Below the pieces are notes generated by a model that did no database searches, was not told the DNA's origin, and was given only the letters and a program-made list of their open reading frames with translations. Shown one piece after another: positions 1 through 8,870 of a DNA stretch of 50,078 bases. The stretch covers positions 1-50,078 of the forward strand of contig NZ_PPFX01000030.1 of NCBI RefSeq assembly GCF_002898515.1, read 5' to 3'. Both the position numbers and the translations under genes were made by a program. Source of the stretch: Geothermobacter hydrogeniphilus (GTDB lineage Bacteria; Desulfobacterota; Desulfuromonadia; Desulfuromonadales; Geothermobacteraceae). How positions within the stretch are numbered: position 1 is the stretch's first letter; every line of letters starts with the position of its first letter.

Positions 1-18
1 CCGTACGCACGGTGGTGT

Positions 19-52
19 GGGAGGACGGCGGGGGCAACCCCGCCTCCTACCC
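19..52 (+). other. GNRA-capped hairpin upstream of the prenyl synthase gene
   Basis: A long near-perfect hairpin: GGG (19-21), AGGA (22-25) and GGCGGGG (27-33) pair with CCCCGCC (38-44), TCCT (45-48) and CCC (50-52), around a GCAA tetraloop. Single unpaired bases lie at 26 and 49. No T-run follows directly (the first T-rich stretch is at 63-67), so it is a poor intrinsic terminator. It could be the 3' end of a structured RNA that starts outside the window, a terminator-like element of the preceding gene, or leader structure of the next gene. Confidence 0.4.
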
Positions 53-83
53 GATAGAAGGATTTTTCACGTGGTGGAATGGT

Positions 84-1052
84 ATGCAAAACGTATTGAA
101 TTTATTAGAAGATGACTTGCGGGGGGTTGAACGGCAGTTCCGCGAGGACCTGGCTTCGGATGTTCCCCTGATCAGCAAGGTCGGTGAGTATGTCCTCGCC
201 AGCGGCGGCAAGCGGGTGCGACCGATGATGCTGCTGCTGGCCGCCCGCCTTGCCGGGTACCGGGGGCAGAGTCATATCGGTCTGGCCAGCGTCGTGGAGT
301 TCATTCATACCGCCACCCTGCTGCACGATGATGTCGTCGACGGTGCCAGCCTGCGTCGCGGCAATGCCTCGGCCAACTCGATCTGGGGAAATGAGGCCTC
401 GGTCCTGGTCGGTGACTTCCTGTTTGCCAAGTCTTTTTCCATCATGGTGCGGGACGGCAACCTGAAGATCCTCAAGGCCCTCTCTGACGCGACCACCATG
501 ATGGCCGAGGGTGAAGTGTTGCAGCTCGTCTCGACCTGTGATCTTGACATGGACGAAGAGCGTTACATCAAGGTTGTGCGCAGCAAGACGGCGGTCCTGA
601 TGGCGGCCGCCTGCCAGTGTGGCGGTCTGCTGGCCGAGGTTGACGAGGAGCGCGAGTTGGCTTTGCGCGAGGTCGGCATGGAACTCGGTATCGCCTTTCA
701 GTTCATGGATGATGCCCTCGATTATATTGCTGACCAGGAAGAGTTCGGCAAGGCCCGCGGTCAGGATCTGGCCGAAGGAAAGATGACCCTGCCGTTGATC
801 AAGACGCTGCGCAACTGCCGCTCCGAAGAGCGGGAGCGGGTCGCCGCGATCATCGAGCAGGATGAACTGGAAGAAGCTGACCTGGGATATGTCATCGACC
901 TGATCGACCGTTACGACGGTATCACCTATACCCGCTCGCGAGCCGCCGAATTGGTCGCGTCGGCCAAAAAACGCCTGGATATTTTCCCCCCCAGCCCGGA
1001 TCGCGATGCGCTCTGCAGCCTGGCCGACTACGTGGTCGGGCGCCGTATGTGA
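84..1052 (+). CDS. ispB: Long-chain polyprenyl diphosphate synthase (IspB-like)
   Basis: A trans-isoprenyl diphosphate synthase that condenses isopentenyl diphosphate onto an allylic primer to make the side chain of menaquinone or ubiquinone; cytosolic. With the ATG at 84 it has 322 residues, close to E. coli IspB. Both Asp-rich Mg-binding motifs are present: DDVVD at residues 82-86, in the IspB-like context FIHTATLLHDDVVD, and DDALD at 209-213. The GGKRVRP substrate-binding motif lies near the N terminus. The frame is open upstream to 12, but homology begins at MQNVLNL, and a GGTGGA-like ribosome site lies just before 84, so I chose 84. The small residues before the first motif fit a long product; exact chain length cannot be read from sequence. 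Confidence 0.93.
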   Translation: MQNVLNLLEDDLRGVERQFREDLASDVPLISKVGEYVLASGGKRVRPMMLLLAARLAGYRGQSHIGLASVVEFIHTATLLHDDVVDGASLRRGNASANSIWGNEASVLVGDFLFAKSFSIMVRDGNLKILKALSDATTMMAEGEVLQLVSTCDLDMDEERYIKVVRSKTAVLMAAACQCGGLLAEVDEERELALREVGMELGIAFQFMDDALDYIADQEEFGKARGQDLAEGKMTLPLIKTLRNCRSEERERVAAIIEQDELEEADLGYVIDLIDRYDGITYTRSRAAELVASAKKRLDIFPPSPDRDALCSLADYVVGRRM

Positions 1053-1060
1053 AGGTAAGG

Positions 1061-1108
1061 AAGTTGGCAGTTGGCAGTAAGCAGTTGGCAGCTGACAACT
1101 GACAACTT
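1061..1108. repeat. Heptamer-based inverted repeat (GTTGGCA / TGACAAC)
   Basis: The stretch 1061-1077 holds two GTTGGCA units. A third lies near 1083-1089, and 1092-1108 (CTGACAACTGACAACTT) is an inverted, slightly diverged version of 1061-1077 (two mismatches in 17). The whole can fold as a hairpin. It lies between the prenyl synthase stop and the kinase gene, a typical place for short intergenic repeats of this kind. Confidence 0.6.
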
Positions 1109-1150
1109 TCGGTTTTCAGCTTTCAGTTCCCGCCGGTCGGGCATTTGAGC

Positions 1151-1164
1151 TATAATCGCCCGCA
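1151..1164 (+). promoter_or_regulatory. Possible -10 box giving a leaderless kinase mRNA
   Basis: A perfect TATAAT lies at 1151-1156, so the predicted transcription start is about 1163-1164, on the start codon itself. No Shine-Dalgarno sequence precedes the ATG, which fits leaderless translation. A good -35 at 16-18 bp spacing is not visible, so the promoter is only a suggestion. Confidence 0.4.
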
Positions 1165-3665
1165 TGTTGCGTCTCAATCTTCACCGCAAAGTTCTCTATG
1201 CCTTCTGGGCGCTCTCGATCATTCCCCTGGTTCTGCTGGCAATCAATTCCAGTCAAAATCTGCGTTCGGTGGAAAAACTGCTGCTCGACAGCGCCACTCG
1301 CGCCCTTGACGAGCAGGCGTCCGAGGCCCTGGAAGTGCGGGCCGAACTGGTGGCACGGGAGGTGGGTGATTTCCTTCGCTCGGTCGAGGAGGATCTGCAC
1401 GCCCTGGCCCTGCTGCCGCCCGATTCGCAGGGCTACCTGGAATTCGCCGCGACGCATCAGAAACAGATCTGGTACCGGCAGCTCGACAATGGGAAACCGC
1501 GTGAAATCCGCCGCGATATTCCCCTCTACAGCGAGCTGGCCTTCATCGCCCCGTCCGGCCGGGAGACGGTGCGTGTCGTCGACGGCAGAATTTCTCACGA
1601 TTATCGCAATGTGGCCGACCCGGCGGAAACAACCTACAAGAGCGAAACCTATTTCCTTGTCGCCCGCAATCTCCCGCCAGGTGAAATCTATGTTTCCCAC
1701 GTGACCGGCTGGCATGTCAGCAGGGACGAACAGCTGGCGGGGGCGTCTTCCCTGGAGGAGGCTGTCGGCGGCAGGACATATCGTGGGCTGGTACGGTTTG
1801 CGACTCCGGTCTACACCGAAGACGGGATTCTTAAGGGGGTGGTTGTTCTTTCCCTTGATCATCGACACCTGATGGAGTTCACCCAGCATATCACCCCGAC
1901 CCGTGAGCGGTATGTGGTCTATCCCTCCTACAAGAGCGGCAACTACGCTTTCATGTTCGATGATGAAGGCTGGATTATCACCCACCCGAAATACTGGGAT
2001 ATCCGTGGACTCGATGCCGAGGGCCGGCTGGTTCCGCCCTATACCGAACAGTCTTCTCCCGAAGCGGTGCGCCGGGGGATTATCCCCTACAACCTGCTCA
2101 ACGCGGCCTTTATTCACAAGAACTACCCGGTTGTGGCCCAGGATGTACTGGCTGGACGTTCGGGAGTGGTCGATGTCACCAATGTCGGCGGAGCCCGCAA
2201 GATCATGGCCTACGCGCCGATCTTTTATCGTGGCGGGGGGTATGCCGAACGGGGCATTTTCGGTGGCGTGACCATCGGCGCCGAGCTGAAGAACTTCCAC
2301 CGCCCGGCATTGGAAACCGCCGCCCTGATCAAGCGTCAGTTCACCACCTTTATCACCCAGAGCTGGTTTCTCATCAGCCTGACCGGGATGCTGGTCTTTT
2401 TTGCTTCCTATCGTCTTTCGCGAGGGATTGCCGGGCCGCTGCAGGAACTTATTGTCGGTACCCGGGAAATGGCGCGCGGCAACCTGGCGACCAATGTCGA
2501 TGTCTCGTCCAGTGACGAGGTCGGCCAGCTGGCCCGTTCCTTCAATACCATGGCTCACGAACTGCGCCTGCGTCGCGAACGACTGGTGCGTTCCCTGGAA
2601 GATCTGCGTCGGTCGCGAAAGGAAATCCTGCGGGAGAGAAACTTCAAGGAGACGGTTTTTGAAAATATCGAAACCGGTATCTTCACTCTCAACCCGGAAG
2701 GGCTGGTGACGTCGGTCAATGGCCCGGCGCAGCGCAGTCTGCAGCTGCCCCCCTGGCAGAAACCGGCCCCCTGGCGCAAGCTTCTGGCCGACTGGCCGGA
2801 GATGGTTGAAGCCCTTGAGGAAGGGCTGAGTGTCGGCGTTTCCGGGCGCTGGAACAAGTACCTGACGATCGAGCGGGAGGGGCGTCCGCTGACCTTTCGC
2901 CTGGCGCTGCTGCCGCTTGGCGCCCGCAATCTTTCCGGCCAGATTCTCACCATCGAGGATTTGACCGAACGGGTCCAGATGCGCCAGCGGATGGAGCGGA
3001 TGGGGCGCCTGGCCTCTCTTGGACGACTTTCGGCCGGGATTGCCCATGAGGTGCGCAACCCGCTGACCGGAATCAGTCTGCTGCTTGACGAATTGCATGA
3101 CCGGATGCTTGGTCAGCCGGACGATCAGCAGCTCATTCGACGGGCGCTGGAAGAAATCGAGCGACTTGAAGCTCTGGTCGGCGAATTGCTGAATTTCGCC
3201 TCGGTGCCGAAAACAGAGAAAGTTGTCGGCGATGTTGTCGATACCCTTCGAGATACCCTGTTTCTGGTCAGCAAGCCGTTGCAGCAGCAGCGGATCAGGC
3301 TTGAACAGAAATTTTCTGATGATCTGCCCCGTATCGCCTTTGACAGCAACAAGCTGAAGCAGGCTCTGCTCAATCTGCTGGCCAACGCCATGGATGCCAT
3401 GCCCGAAGGGGGACGGCTGGACGTGGCCGTCGAGTCCGAGGGGGACGGGGTGGCGATCATTATTCAGGATACCGGTACCGGCATGTCGGCCGAGCAGCTG
3501 GAGCTGATCTTTGAACCCTTCTATACCAGCAAAGGGGAGGGGACCGGGCTCGGCCTGGCCATCACCCACAACATCATTTCCGAGCATGGCGGTCGGATCG
3601 ATGCCGACAGTACCCCGGGAGAAGGAAGCTGTTTCCGTATATGGCTGCCGGCGGATGGCCAATAA
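1164..3665 (+). CDS. Membrane sensor histidine kinase (Cache-like sensor-HAMP-PAS-HisKA-HATPase)
   Basis: An NtrB/ZraS-type sensor kinase of 833 residues. A membrane segment near residues 10-28 is followed by a large periplasmic region of about 360 residues, resembling a double Cache ligand domain. A second membrane segment near 398-415 leads to HAMP ([12 protein letters not shown]), a PAS-like region near 490-610, the H box ([10 protein letters not shown], phospho-acceptor His628), N box Asn741, G1 Asp769 and a GEGTGLGLA lid motif. All catalytic motifs are intact. The response regulator 190 bp downstream is an NtrC-family protein, so this is probably its partner. The ligand is unknown. The start ATG has no ribosome site, but a TATAAT box ends 7 nt before it. 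Confidence 0.9.
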   Translation: MLRLNLHRKVLYAFWALSIIPLVLLAINSSQNLRSVEKLLLDSATRALDEQASEALEVRAELVAREVGDFLRSVEEDLHALALLPPDSQGYLEFAATHQKQIWYRQLDNGKPREIRRDIPLYSELAFIAPSGRETVRVVDGRISHDYRNVADPAETTYKSETYFLVARNLPPGEIYVSHVTGWHVSRDEQLAGASSLEEAVGGRTYRGLVRFATPVYTEDGILKGVVVLSLDHRHLMEFTQHITPTRERYVVYPSYKSGNYAFMFDDEGWIITHPKYWDIRGLDAEGRLVPPYTEQSSPEAVRRGIIPYNLLNAAFIHKNYPVVAQDVLAGRSGVVDVTNVGGARKIMAYAPIFYRGGGYAERGIFGGVTIGAELKNFHRPALETAALIKRQFTTFITQSWFLISLTGMLVFFASYRLSRGIAGPLQELIVGTREMARGNLATNVDVSSSDEVGQLARSFNTMAHELRLRRERLVRSLEDLRRSRKEILRERNFKETVFENIETGIFTLNPEGLVTSVNGPAQRSLQLPPWQKPAPWRKLLADWPEMVEALEEGLSVGVSGRWNKYLTIEREGRPLTFRLALLPLGARNLSGQILTIEDLTERVQMRQRMERMGRLASLGRLSAGIAHEVRNPLTGISLLLDELHDRMLGQPDDQQLIRRALEEIERLEALVGELLNFASVPKTEKVVGDVVDTLRDTLFLVSKPLQQQRIRLEQKFSDDLPRIAFDSNKLKQALLNLLANAMDAMPEGGRLDVAVESEGDGVAIIIQDTGTGMSAEQLELIFEPFYTSKGEGTGLGLAITHNIISEHGGRIDADSTPGEGSCFRIWLPADGQ

Positions 3666-3786
3666 TCACCATATTTCCCGGAAGGTTTGTTCTTTTTTGG
3701 GCACGTGTGGCGAAAATCCACCTTTTGTCATTGCCTTCTTTCTCTCCGTCAATCTAAAATGAAGCCGCCGGATCTCGATCGACGAT

Positions 3787-3831
3787 CCTGAATCAGCGTC
3801 ATTTCTACCGGCACGAACCCACTGATTCAGG
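3787..3831. repeat. Short palindrome matching the ends of the CCTGAATC element
   Basis: CCTGAATCAG at 3787-3796 is repeated inverted as CTGATTCAGG at 3822-3831 with 25 bp between. These 10-bp ends are identical to the terminal repeats of the 163-bp element at 14323-14485, including the adjacent CCCACT at 3818-3823. It looks like an internally deleted copy. It lies in the 188-bp gap between kinase and regulator genes, where no other feature is evident. Confidence 0.6.
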
Positions 3832-3853
3832 CTTCTTCCTAATGGTGGTTCTG

Positions 3854-5242
3854 ATGGAAAAAATCCTGATTGTCGATGATGAAGCCTTTATTCGGGAAAA
3901 CCTGGAACGAATTCTGGCTGAAGACGGATATCGTACCTTTTCCGCCGCCAATGGTGATGATGCCATCAACATGGTTTCGGCCGAAGAGGTCGACCTGGTG
4001 CTGCTCGATCTCAACCTTGGCAACCGCAGCGGGCTTGACGTGCTGCGGGAACTGCACCAGATCGATCCGCAGCTGCTGGTGATCATCATCACCGGTTACG
4101 GCACGGTTGAGAGTGCTGTCGAAGCCCTCAAACTCGGCGCCTACGACTACATCAAGAAGCCTTTCAAGGCTGACGCCATCCATCTCATCGTCCGTCTCGC
4201 CCTGGAAACCCAGAACCTGCGCCGCGAGGTTCGTCAACTGCGTCGCGGCGGCGGCAAGGATATGCTCGACAGTGCCGACATGGTCGGTTCCAGCGAACAG
4301 CTGCTGCAGGTTTACCGCCAGGTGCGGGAAGTCGCCAAGCATGAAACGGCGATGGTGCTGATCACCGGTGAGAGCGGGGTCGGCAAGGAGCTGGTGGCGC
4401 GGGCGATTCACAACCTCTCCCCGCGGCGTGATCGCCCCTTTGTGGAAATCAACTGCGGTTCGCTGCCCTTCAACCTCCTTGAAACGGAGCTTTTCGGCCA
4501 CGAACGGGGCGCCTTTACCGATGCCAAGACCCGTAAACTTGGTCTCTTCGAAGAGGCCAACGGCGGCACCATCTTCCTTGATGAAATCGGCGAGATGGAT
4601 ATGAACCTGCAGGTCAAGCTGCTGCGGGTGCTTGAGGACCGCAAGATTCGCCGTCTTGGCGGCAACCGCAATATCGATATCGATGTGCGGGTGGTGGCGG
4701 CGACCAACCGCAACCTCAAGCAGGCGATCGACGACAAGGCCTTCCGCGAGGATCTCTATTATCGGCTCAATGTTTTTCCCATCGCCATCCCGCCGTTGCG
4801 CGAGCGTCGAGAAGATATCCCGCAGTTGCTCGACTACTTTCTCAAGCGGTTCGCCCGCGCCTTCAACAAGCGGATGCGCGAGGTTTCCCGCGAGGCTCTT
4901 GACCTGCTGATGCGTTATCATTGGCCGGGCAATGTGCGCGAGTTGAAGAACGTGGTCGAGCGGATCTGTATCATGCATAATGTCGAGGTCATCAAGCCCG
5001 ATCACCTGCCGTCGGAAATCTGGGGGGACGCTCCACGTGCCGAGTCGCCGTTCTCTTTCGAAATCCCGCCGGAAGGGATCATGCTGGAAGAGATGATCTG
5101 CCAGATCGAGAAAGAGTTGATCGGCAATGCCATCGGCATCACCGGGGGCAACGTCGCCAAGACCGCGCGCCTGCTCAATGTGCCGCGCGGCACTCTGCGC
5201 TACAAACTGGAAAAATATGGTCTGACCGGGGAGGACGACTGA
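3854..5242 (+). CDS. NtrC-family sigma-54-dependent response regulator
   Basis: A three-domain activator: receiver domain (residues 1-120, phospho-acceptor Asp52 in LLDLNLG), AAA+ domain (Walker A lysine K178 in GESGVGKE, arginine-rich sensor region near LRERREDI) and a C-terminal Fis-type helix-turn-helix (GGNVAKTARLLNVPRGTLRYK). It should activate RNA polymerase-sigma54 when phosphorylated, most likely by the kinase just upstream. The ATG at 3854 is preferred over that at 3842 because GGTGG at 3844-3848 gives it a ribosome site. One oddity: the sigma-54 contact loop reads GAFTDA (219-224) instead of GAFTGA; this variant is known in other regulators and need not inactivate it. The target genes are unknown; hypF lies 50 bp downstream. 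Confidence 0.92.
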   Translation: MEKILIVDDEAFIRENLERILAEDGYRTFSAANGDDAINMVSAEEVDLVLLDLNLGNRSGLDVLRELHQIDPQLLVIIITGYGTVESAVEALKLGAYDYIKKPFKADAIHLIVRLALETQNLRREVRQLRRGGGKDMLDSADMVGSSEQLLQVYRQVREVAKHETAMVLITGESGVGKELVARAIHNLSPRRDRPFVEINCGSLPFNLLETELFGHERGAFTDAKTRKLGLFEEANGGTIFLDEIGEMDMNLQVKLLRVLEDRKIRRLGGNRNIDIDVRVVAATNRNLKQAIDDKAFREDLYYRLNVFPIAIPPLRERREDIPQLLDYFLKRFARAFNKRMREVSREALDLLMRYHWPGNVRELKNVVERICIMHNVEVIKPDHLPSEIWGDAPRAESPFSFEIPPEGIMLEEMICQIEKELIGNAIGITGGNVAKTARLLNVPRGTLRYKLEKYGLTGEDD

Positions 5243-5292
5243 AGACCGGCTGTCGTCCTTGTCGCCACCTTGCCCGTCACCATGGAGCCGGC

Positions 5293-7554
5293 ATGTCCTC
5301 TGTAGTCCGTCGCCATATCGATATCGAAGGCATTGTTCAGGGGGTCGGTTTCCGGCCCTTTGTCTACCAGTGCGCGATGCGCCATGGGATCGCCGGGTGG
5401 GTGCTGAACGACTCGCGGGGGGTGACCATCGAGGCCGAGGGGGAGCGGGAGCGGGTCGAGGCTTTCTGTGCCGAGGTGCGCGGCAACTATCCGCCGCTGG
5501 CGACCATCAGCCGGTTTGCACAGCGGGATATCGACCCCGGTGGTGAGACGGTGTTCGTTATCCGGGCGTCCGCGGACGCGGCGGAGTCCCGGGCGCAGAT
5601 CTCGCCCGACACCTTCGTCTGCGCCGACTGCCTGGCGGAGATGCGTGATCCCGACGACCGGCGCTACCGCTATCCCTTCATCAACTGCACCAATTGCGGA
5701 CCGCGTTATTCCATCGTCACCGGTATTCCTTACGACCGGCCGCTGACCACCATGGTCGATTTTCCCATGTGTCCGGCCTGCCGGTCCGAGTACGAGGACC
5801 CCACCTCGCGCCGCTTTCACGCCCAGCCGAACGCCTGCCCCGAGTGTGGTCCGCGTCTCAGTCTGGTCGATGCCGCGGGAGAGCCTGTTGAAGGTGAACC
5901 GCTGGCGCGGGCTATTTCCCTGCTTAGAGACGGAAAAATCGTCGCCGTCAAGGGAATCGGCGGCTGCCACCTGGCGGTTGATGCCGGCAACGGGGAGGCG
6001 GTTGCCGAACTGAGACGGCGCAAGATCCGCGATGAGAAACCCTTTGCCCTGATGTGCGCCGACCTGGACCGGGTTCGCGGTATCGCTCGTGTCGGCGAAA
6101 AAGAACGGCGCCTGCTGGAAGGCCCGGAGCGGCCGATCGTGCTGCTCGAAAAACAGGTGTCGCACGGTATTGCCGAAGAGGTCGCGCCGGGCAATCGTTA
6201 TTTCGGGGTGATGCTCGCCTATACACCGCTTCATTATCTGTTGCTTGAAGCTTTCGAGGCCCTGGTGATGACCAGCGCCAATCTTTCCGATGAGCCGATC
6301 TGCTATCGCAACGAGGAGATCTGCGGACAACTGGCGGAGATCGCCGATGTTTTCCTGCTGCATGATCGGCGCATACAGAATCGCTGCGATGATTCCATCG
6401 CCCGGGTGATGGCTGATGAAGCCCTGCTGATTCGTCGGGCGCGTGGTTATGTGCCGCGTTCATTGCCGCTTGAACGCGCAATCGTGCCGATTCTGGCGGT
6501 CGGGGCGGAATTGAAAAACACCTTCTGCCTGACCCGCGCTGACCGTGCCTACCTCGGCCCGCACATCGGTGATTTAAAAAAACTTGCGGTCACCGAAGCG
6601 CTGCGGGATGGCGTGGCGCATTTCCAGCGGCTGCTGGAGGTCGAGCCCGCGGTTATCGCCCATGACCTGCATCCTGATTATGTCTCGACCCGTTTCGCCG
6701 AGAGCTTCCCGGACCTGCCACGCGTCGCAGTTCAGCACCATCATGCCCATCTGGTCAGCTGCCTGGCTGAAAATCATCTCGCCGGACCGGCCATCGGGGT
6801 GATTTTCGACGGCATCGGTCTCGGCAGCGACGGGACCGTCTGGGGGGGGGAGTTTCTGGTCGGCGACGCGAACGGCTTCGAGCGTTCAGGGCATCTGCGT
6901 ACCATGCGGATGCCGGGTGGCGATGCCGCCACCCGGGAACCCTGGCGCATGGCCCTGTCCTGTCTCTGGGAAGCCGGGATCGATGTTGCCGGGATCGATT
7001 GGCTGGGGCAACTGCCCGCAGCGGATATCAAACTGCTGCGGCAGATGTGGCAACGGGGCATCAACGCGCCGGTCACCAGCAGCTGCGGCCGGCTGTTCGA
7101 TGCTGTCGCCGCCCTCTGTGGGCTGCGTCTCAAAGTCAGTTATGAGGGACAGGCGGCCCTGGAACTGGAAATGGCGATCGCGCCGGGGGGCGCGGCGGAG
7201 CCTTACCCCTGCCCGGCGGTTGCCGGCGAGGAGACGCTGCTGCTCGACTGGCAGCCGATGCTGGTCGCCATCCTGGAGGATCTGACAGACCAGGTGCCGG
7301 TCGGCGTCATCAGCCGTCGCTTCCATGACGGCCTGGCCCATGGTGTCCTTGATGTCTGCCGATTGCTGCGAAGGCAGACCGGATTGGATCTCGTGGTTCT
7401 CTCCGGCGGGGTTTTTCAGAATCGCTATCTGACCGAGGCGGTCTCGAATCTGCTGGTCGCCGAGGGTTTCGACCTCCGTCGCCATTCCCTGGTTCCCCCC
7501 AATGACGGCGGTCTCGCTCTTGGCCAGGCGGTCATTGCCGCGGCCGGGCTTTGA
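5293..7554 (+). CDS. hypF: Carbamoyltransferase HypF, [NiFe]-hydrogenase maturation
   Basis: HypF converts carbamoyl phosphate into a thiocarboxamide on HypE, the precursor of the cyanide ligands of the [NiFe] centre. The 753 residues carry the full set of domains: acylphosphatase (GIVQGVGFRPF, Arg21), four CxxC zinc ligand pairs (C110/113, C132/135, C160/163, C182/185), a YrdC-like domain to about residue 390, and a Kae1-like carbamoyltransferase with the HHHAH motif (482-486) and a late SGGVFQNRYL motif. GGAGCC precedes the ATG. No other hyp or hydrogenase gene is nearby, so the partners must lie elsewhere. The short 50-bp gap suggests possible cotranscription with the NtrC-type regulator. 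Confidence 0.95.
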   Translation: MSSVVRRHIDIEGIVQGVGFRPFVYQCAMRHGIAGWVLNDSRGVTIEAEGERERVEAFCAEVRGNYPPLATISRFAQRDIDPGGETVFVIRASADAAESRAQISPDTFVCADCLAEMRDPDDRRYRYPFINCTNCGPRYSIVTGIPYDRPLTTMVDFPMCPACRSEYEDPTSRRFHAQPNACPECGPRLSLVDAAGEPVEGEPLARAISLLRDGKIVAVKGIGGCHLAVDAGNGEAVAELRRRKIRDEKPFALMCADLDRVRGIARVGEKERRLLEGPERPIVLLEKQVSHGIAEEVAPGNRYFGVMLAYTPLHYLLLEAFEALVMTSANLSDEPICYRNEEICGQLAEIADVFLLHDRRIQNRCDDSIARVMADEALLIRRARGYVPRSLPLERAIVPILAVGAELKNTFCLTRADRAYLGPHIGDLKKLAVTEALRDGVAHFQRLLEVEPAVIAHDLHPDYVSTRFAESFPDLPRVAVQHHHAHLVSCLAENHLAGPAIGVIFDGIGLGSDGTVWGGEFLVGDANGFERSGHLRTMRMPGGDAATREPWRMALSCLWEAGIDVAGIDWLGQLPAADIKLLRQMWQRGINAPVTSSCGRLFDAVAALCGLRLKVSYEGQAALELEMAIAPGGAAEPYPCPAVAGEETLLLDWQPMLVAILEDLTDQVPVGVISRRFHDGLAHGVLDVCRLLRRQTGLDLVVLSGGVFQNRYLTEAVSNLLVAEGFDLRRHSLVPPNDGGLALGQAVIAAAGL

Positions 7555-7660
7555 TCAATCCAGGTATTTCTGTTAAGAATTCAATATCTCTGGTCGAAGA
7601 GAAGACTGTACGTTCTCGTATGTCTTGGTGCTGAATGTTGTATTTATGCCGAGGACTATC

Positions 7661-8866
7661 ATGACCAACGTCTATATCGCCCGTCAGCCGATTTACAACC
7701 GTCGTCTTCAGGTTGAAGGTTACGAGCTGCTGTTTCGTTCCGGTGAAGAAAACCGCGCCGATGTTCATGACCGGGACCGGGCGACATCGACGGTGCTGCG
7801 CAACGCCTTCATGGAAATCGGTCTCGGCCATCTGGTCGGGGAAAAACCGGCTTTTATCAATTTTACCCGCAACCTGCTGCTCGATCAGGAATCCTTTCCC
7901 TGTCCTTACGAGAAGGTTGTTCTTGAGCTTCCCGCCTATCTCGAACCGGATGAAGAGATTGTCACCGTTGTCGCAGATCTGCGTAAACGTGGCTGCCGCT
8001 TCGCTCTCGACAACTTCGGTTTCTCTGATCCGCGCGTACCGCTTGTTGACCTGGTCGATTACATCAAGCTGAACCTGCGGGAGTTGGGGCTTGAGAAGAT
8101 TCCTGAATTGATCGGGCACCTCGCCGGGTGTGAGGCGAAACTTCTGGCCCACTGTGTCGAATCACAGCAGGAGTATGTCGCCTGCCGGGAGCTCGGCATC
8201 GATCATTTTCAGGGATTCTTCTTCTGTCGTCCGGAAATCGTCAAGGGGCGCAGGCTGCCGGCCAGCAGGCTCTCGACCATCCGTCTGTTGTCGCAACTGC
8301 AGTCTCCGGAGGTCACCCTCGAAGAGCTGGAAAAAATCATTGCCCAGGATGTATCTCTGAGCTATCGGCTGTTGCGTTATCTCAATTCGGTTCAGTTCGG
8401 ACTGGTCAGTAAAATTGATTCGATCCGTCATGCCGTCAGTTATCTCGGCCTGGACAACCTGCGGGTCTGGGCGAGCGTGATCCTGCTGGCGCGCATCGAT
8501 GAAAAACCGGTCGAACTGCTGAAAACGTCGCTGGTGCGCGGCAAGATGTGTGAGCTGCTCGGGCGGGAGAGTGGAGAGTCGGATCACGGCACGTTTTTCA
8601 TGGTCGGACTGTTCTCAACCCTGGAGGCGCTGCTCGATCTGCCGATCGGTGACATTCTGCAGGACCTGCCGCTGGCCGAGGGGATCAAGCTGGCGCTGCT
8701 CGGTTATGCCGGCAACCCGGGCGAGGCACTGGCCTGCGTGCTGGCCTATGAACGGGGTGAGTGGGACGCGGTCGATGATGCCCCTTATCCGGGTGACACG
8801 GTGTCCCAGGCCTACCTGAAGGCGATTGCCTGGGCCGAGGAAACCATCGGCAAAGTGGCCGGGTAA
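7661..8866 (+). CDS. EAL-HDOD signalling protein with a degenerate EAL domain
   Basis: A 401-residue cytosolic protein with an N-terminal EAL-like domain (about residues 1-200) followed by an HDOD domain (about 200-390, with ISYR/LRYLNSVQFG and IRHAVSYLG motifs). The EAL motif itself reads ELL (VEGYELLF), and several metal-binding acids are absent, so it is probably not an active c-di-GMP phosphodiesterase but a binding or scaffold protein, as in CdgJ/YuxH-type proteins. The frame is open upstream to 7625, but GAGGA at 7651-7655 favours the ATG at 7661. It stands alone, followed by genes on the opposite strand. Confidence 0.88.
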   Translation: MTNVYIARQPIYNRRLQVEGYELLFRSGEENRADVHDRDRATSTVLRNAFMEIGLGHLVGEKPAFINFTRNLLLDQESFPCPYEKVVLELPAYLEPDEEIVTVVADLRKRGCRFALDNFGFSDPRVPLVDLVDYIKLNLRELGLEKIPELIGHLAGCEAKLLAHCVESQQEYVACRELGIDHFQGFFFCRPEIVKGRRLPASRLSTIRLLSQLQSPEVTLEELEKIIAQDVSLSYRLLRYLNSVQFGLVSKIDSIRHAVSYLGLDNLRVWASVILLARIDEKPVELLKTSLVRGKMCELLGRESGESDHGTFFMVGLFSTLEALLDLPIGDILQDLPLAEGIKLALLGYAGNPGEALACVLAYERGEWDAVDDAPYPGDTVSQAYLKAIAWAEETIGKVAG

Positions 8867-8870
8867 TTTT

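Noticed and set aside
1061-1100. Sigma-54 promoter before the kinase gene (TTGGCA...TTGGCA)
   Set aside because: The GG and GC elements are not at the required spacing; the resemblance comes from the GTTGGCA heptamers.
1116-3662. An 848-residue open frame antisense to the histidine kinase gene
   Set aside because: GC-rich codon bias leaves the antisense frame open. The translation is low in hydrophobic order and has no domain, while the sense strand has full kinase motifs. The same holds for the long antisense frames over the NtrC regulator (3839-5005), hypF (5200-6363), copA (26608-27975) and the hybrid kinase (40953-42890).
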